64,000 bases of DNA, taken from contig JAWKON010000002.1 of NCBI GenBank assembly GCA_041391125.1, positions 220,553 through 284,552 on the forward strand, written 5' to 3'. Made by a program: the position numbers and the translations under genes. The notes beneath the pieces are model-generated. The model made no database searches, was not told where the DNA came from, and saw only the letters and a list, made by a program, of their open reading frames with translations. Positions 61,839 through 64,000 of this stretch are shown here, one piece after another; within the stretch, counting starts at the first letter, position 1, and the number at the start of each line of letters is the position of its first letter. The stretch is from JACKBC01 sp041391125 (GTDB taxonomy: Bacteria; Chloroflexota; Anaerolineae; Caldilineales; Caldilineaceae).

Positions 61839-62207
61839 GTGAAGCCAGGTGAATATATTTTAGAGGATGGCGAGATTGTCGCCAACTTGGAGACGCGCAA
61901 TAGCGACGCTGACCGTTTACAACACAGGCGACCGACCCATACAGGTGGGTAGCCACTATCACTTTTTTGAGACCAATCGAGCGCTTAAGTTTGACCGGGC
62001 GGCGGCCTATGGCATGCGGCTGAACATTTGCCGGCACGTGTGCTGAGCCGGCGAAGACAAGCGGGTCACGCTGGCATTGGCGCTGGCCAAACAGCCGCAC
62101 CATGATTGGGTCACAACGGGCGCAGATTGCAGAGCGCGCTGGATGATAATAGCGTCAAAGCTGGCGCGCTGGCGAAAATGCAGAGCGAAGGCTTTAACAC
62201 CTTATAA
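61839..62207 (+). CDS. ureB: Urease beta subunit (frameshifted)
   Basis: About 122 residues. GTG 61839 after AAAGGAGA gives VKPGEYILEDGEIVANLETR, then NAIATLTVYNTGDRPIQVGS-type sequence, HYHFFETNRALKFDRAAAYG and MRLNIPAGT, then DKRVTLALALA and NGRRLQSALDDNSVKAGALA KMQSEGFNTL to TAA 62205-62207. The SHYHFFExNxALxFDRxxAxGxRLxIPAGT block is diagnostic. Four indels. The C-terminal segment after the conserved core is longer than in minimal UreB. Confidence 0.88.
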
Positions 62208-62231
62208 AAATATGGCTCTATAGCATAGTGA

Positions 62232-62328
62232 TTGATAGCCACGAAAGCAGAAAACACAAAAGGCTCGAAAAAAAATTGTGTCTTTTGTGTCCAACTTTGG
62301 TTGGCTTTGTAGCTATTCAGCCCTTAAA
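62232..62328. repeat. TAGCCAC-AAACACAAAAG hairpin (imperfect)
   Basis: ATAGCCACGAAAGCAGAAAA CACAAAAGG is answered by TGTCTTTTGTGTCC and GGCTTTGTAGCTAT. It shares its words with the perfect hairpin at 25515-25580. It lies between ureB and ureC. Confidence 0.75.
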
Positions 62329-62369
62329 GCATTAGCCTCATGTGTGATAACCCAAAGCAAAGAGGAGGA

Positions 62370-64000
<1,631 letters not shown>

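Overview
The window most likely comes from an aerobic Chloroflexota bacterium (Anaerolineae or Caldilineae type). This rests on gene content: the coproporphyrin-dependent heme route with a HemQ-type decarboxylase, a CHAT-NACHT protein, a multidomain S41 peptidase, an extended DUF151 protein, and very many short intergenic palindromes. I could not run a database search, so the taxonomy is an inference. GC is moderately high. A striking property is that about half of the genes, including housekeeping ones (hemB, prmA, rsmE, murJ, larE, urtC, urtD, ureA, B, D, F, G), are broken by one to several single-base frameshifts, often in homopolymers, while the protein signal simply continues in another frame. 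This looks like indel error in a long-read assembly rather than decay. I therefore give reconstructed spans and say where the frame changes.

Layout. 1-9.4 kb: the ATPase of a MacB/LolD-type exporter, two TetR repressors with palindromic operators, an amidohydrolase, a DUF362 protein, thymidylate synthase, prmA and rsmE, a DinB protein, and an ECF sigma factor running into a bifunctional-nuclease (DUF151) plus Clp-N protein. 9.7-10 kb: SRP RNA and tRNA-Ser(GGA). 10.2-23.1 kb: a complete heme locus, almost all on the minus strand: chdC, cpfC, hemA, hemC, hemD, hemB, hemE, cgoX and hemL. A beta carbonic anhydrase, a methyltransferase and a PIN-type toxin-antitoxin pair sit inside it. 23.4-28.6 kb: an OmpR-type response regulator, a solitary aconitase-X swivel protein, a YigZ protein with a probably leaderless promoter, larE-larC (nickel pincer cofactor) and a peptidase S51 protein. 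28.6-39.1 kb: an accessory stretch with a secreted S41 peptidase, a Gfo/Idh/MocA oxidoreductase, a DUF123 protein, a Phd-RelE/ParE pair, a large CHAT-NACHT-transmembrane protein, a 119-bp tandem duplication and murJ. 39.4-45.1 kb: trxB, a phosphatidylcholine synthase, tRNA-Arg(TCG), a secreted dienelactone hydrolase, a quinone oxidoreductase and a kinase-like protein.

45.4-64 kb is one large nitrogen-scavenging block on the plus strand: the urea ABC transporter urtABCDE, a free-standing allophanate-hydrolase C-terminal domain, a complete BMP-type ABC importer (ATPase, two permeases, lipoprotein), two isochorismatase-fold hydrolases resembling biuret amidohydrolase, and urease with accessory genes in the order ureG, F, D, A, B, C. 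ureC runs off the window. Together these genes suggest uptake of urea plus a second N-rich substrate and its hydrolysis toward ammonia.

Nearly every intergenic gap holds a hairpin made of repeated short words. At least ten families can be told apart, several present two to five times. Some have entered coding sequence in frame (hemG, hemE, larC, the CHAT-NACHT linker).
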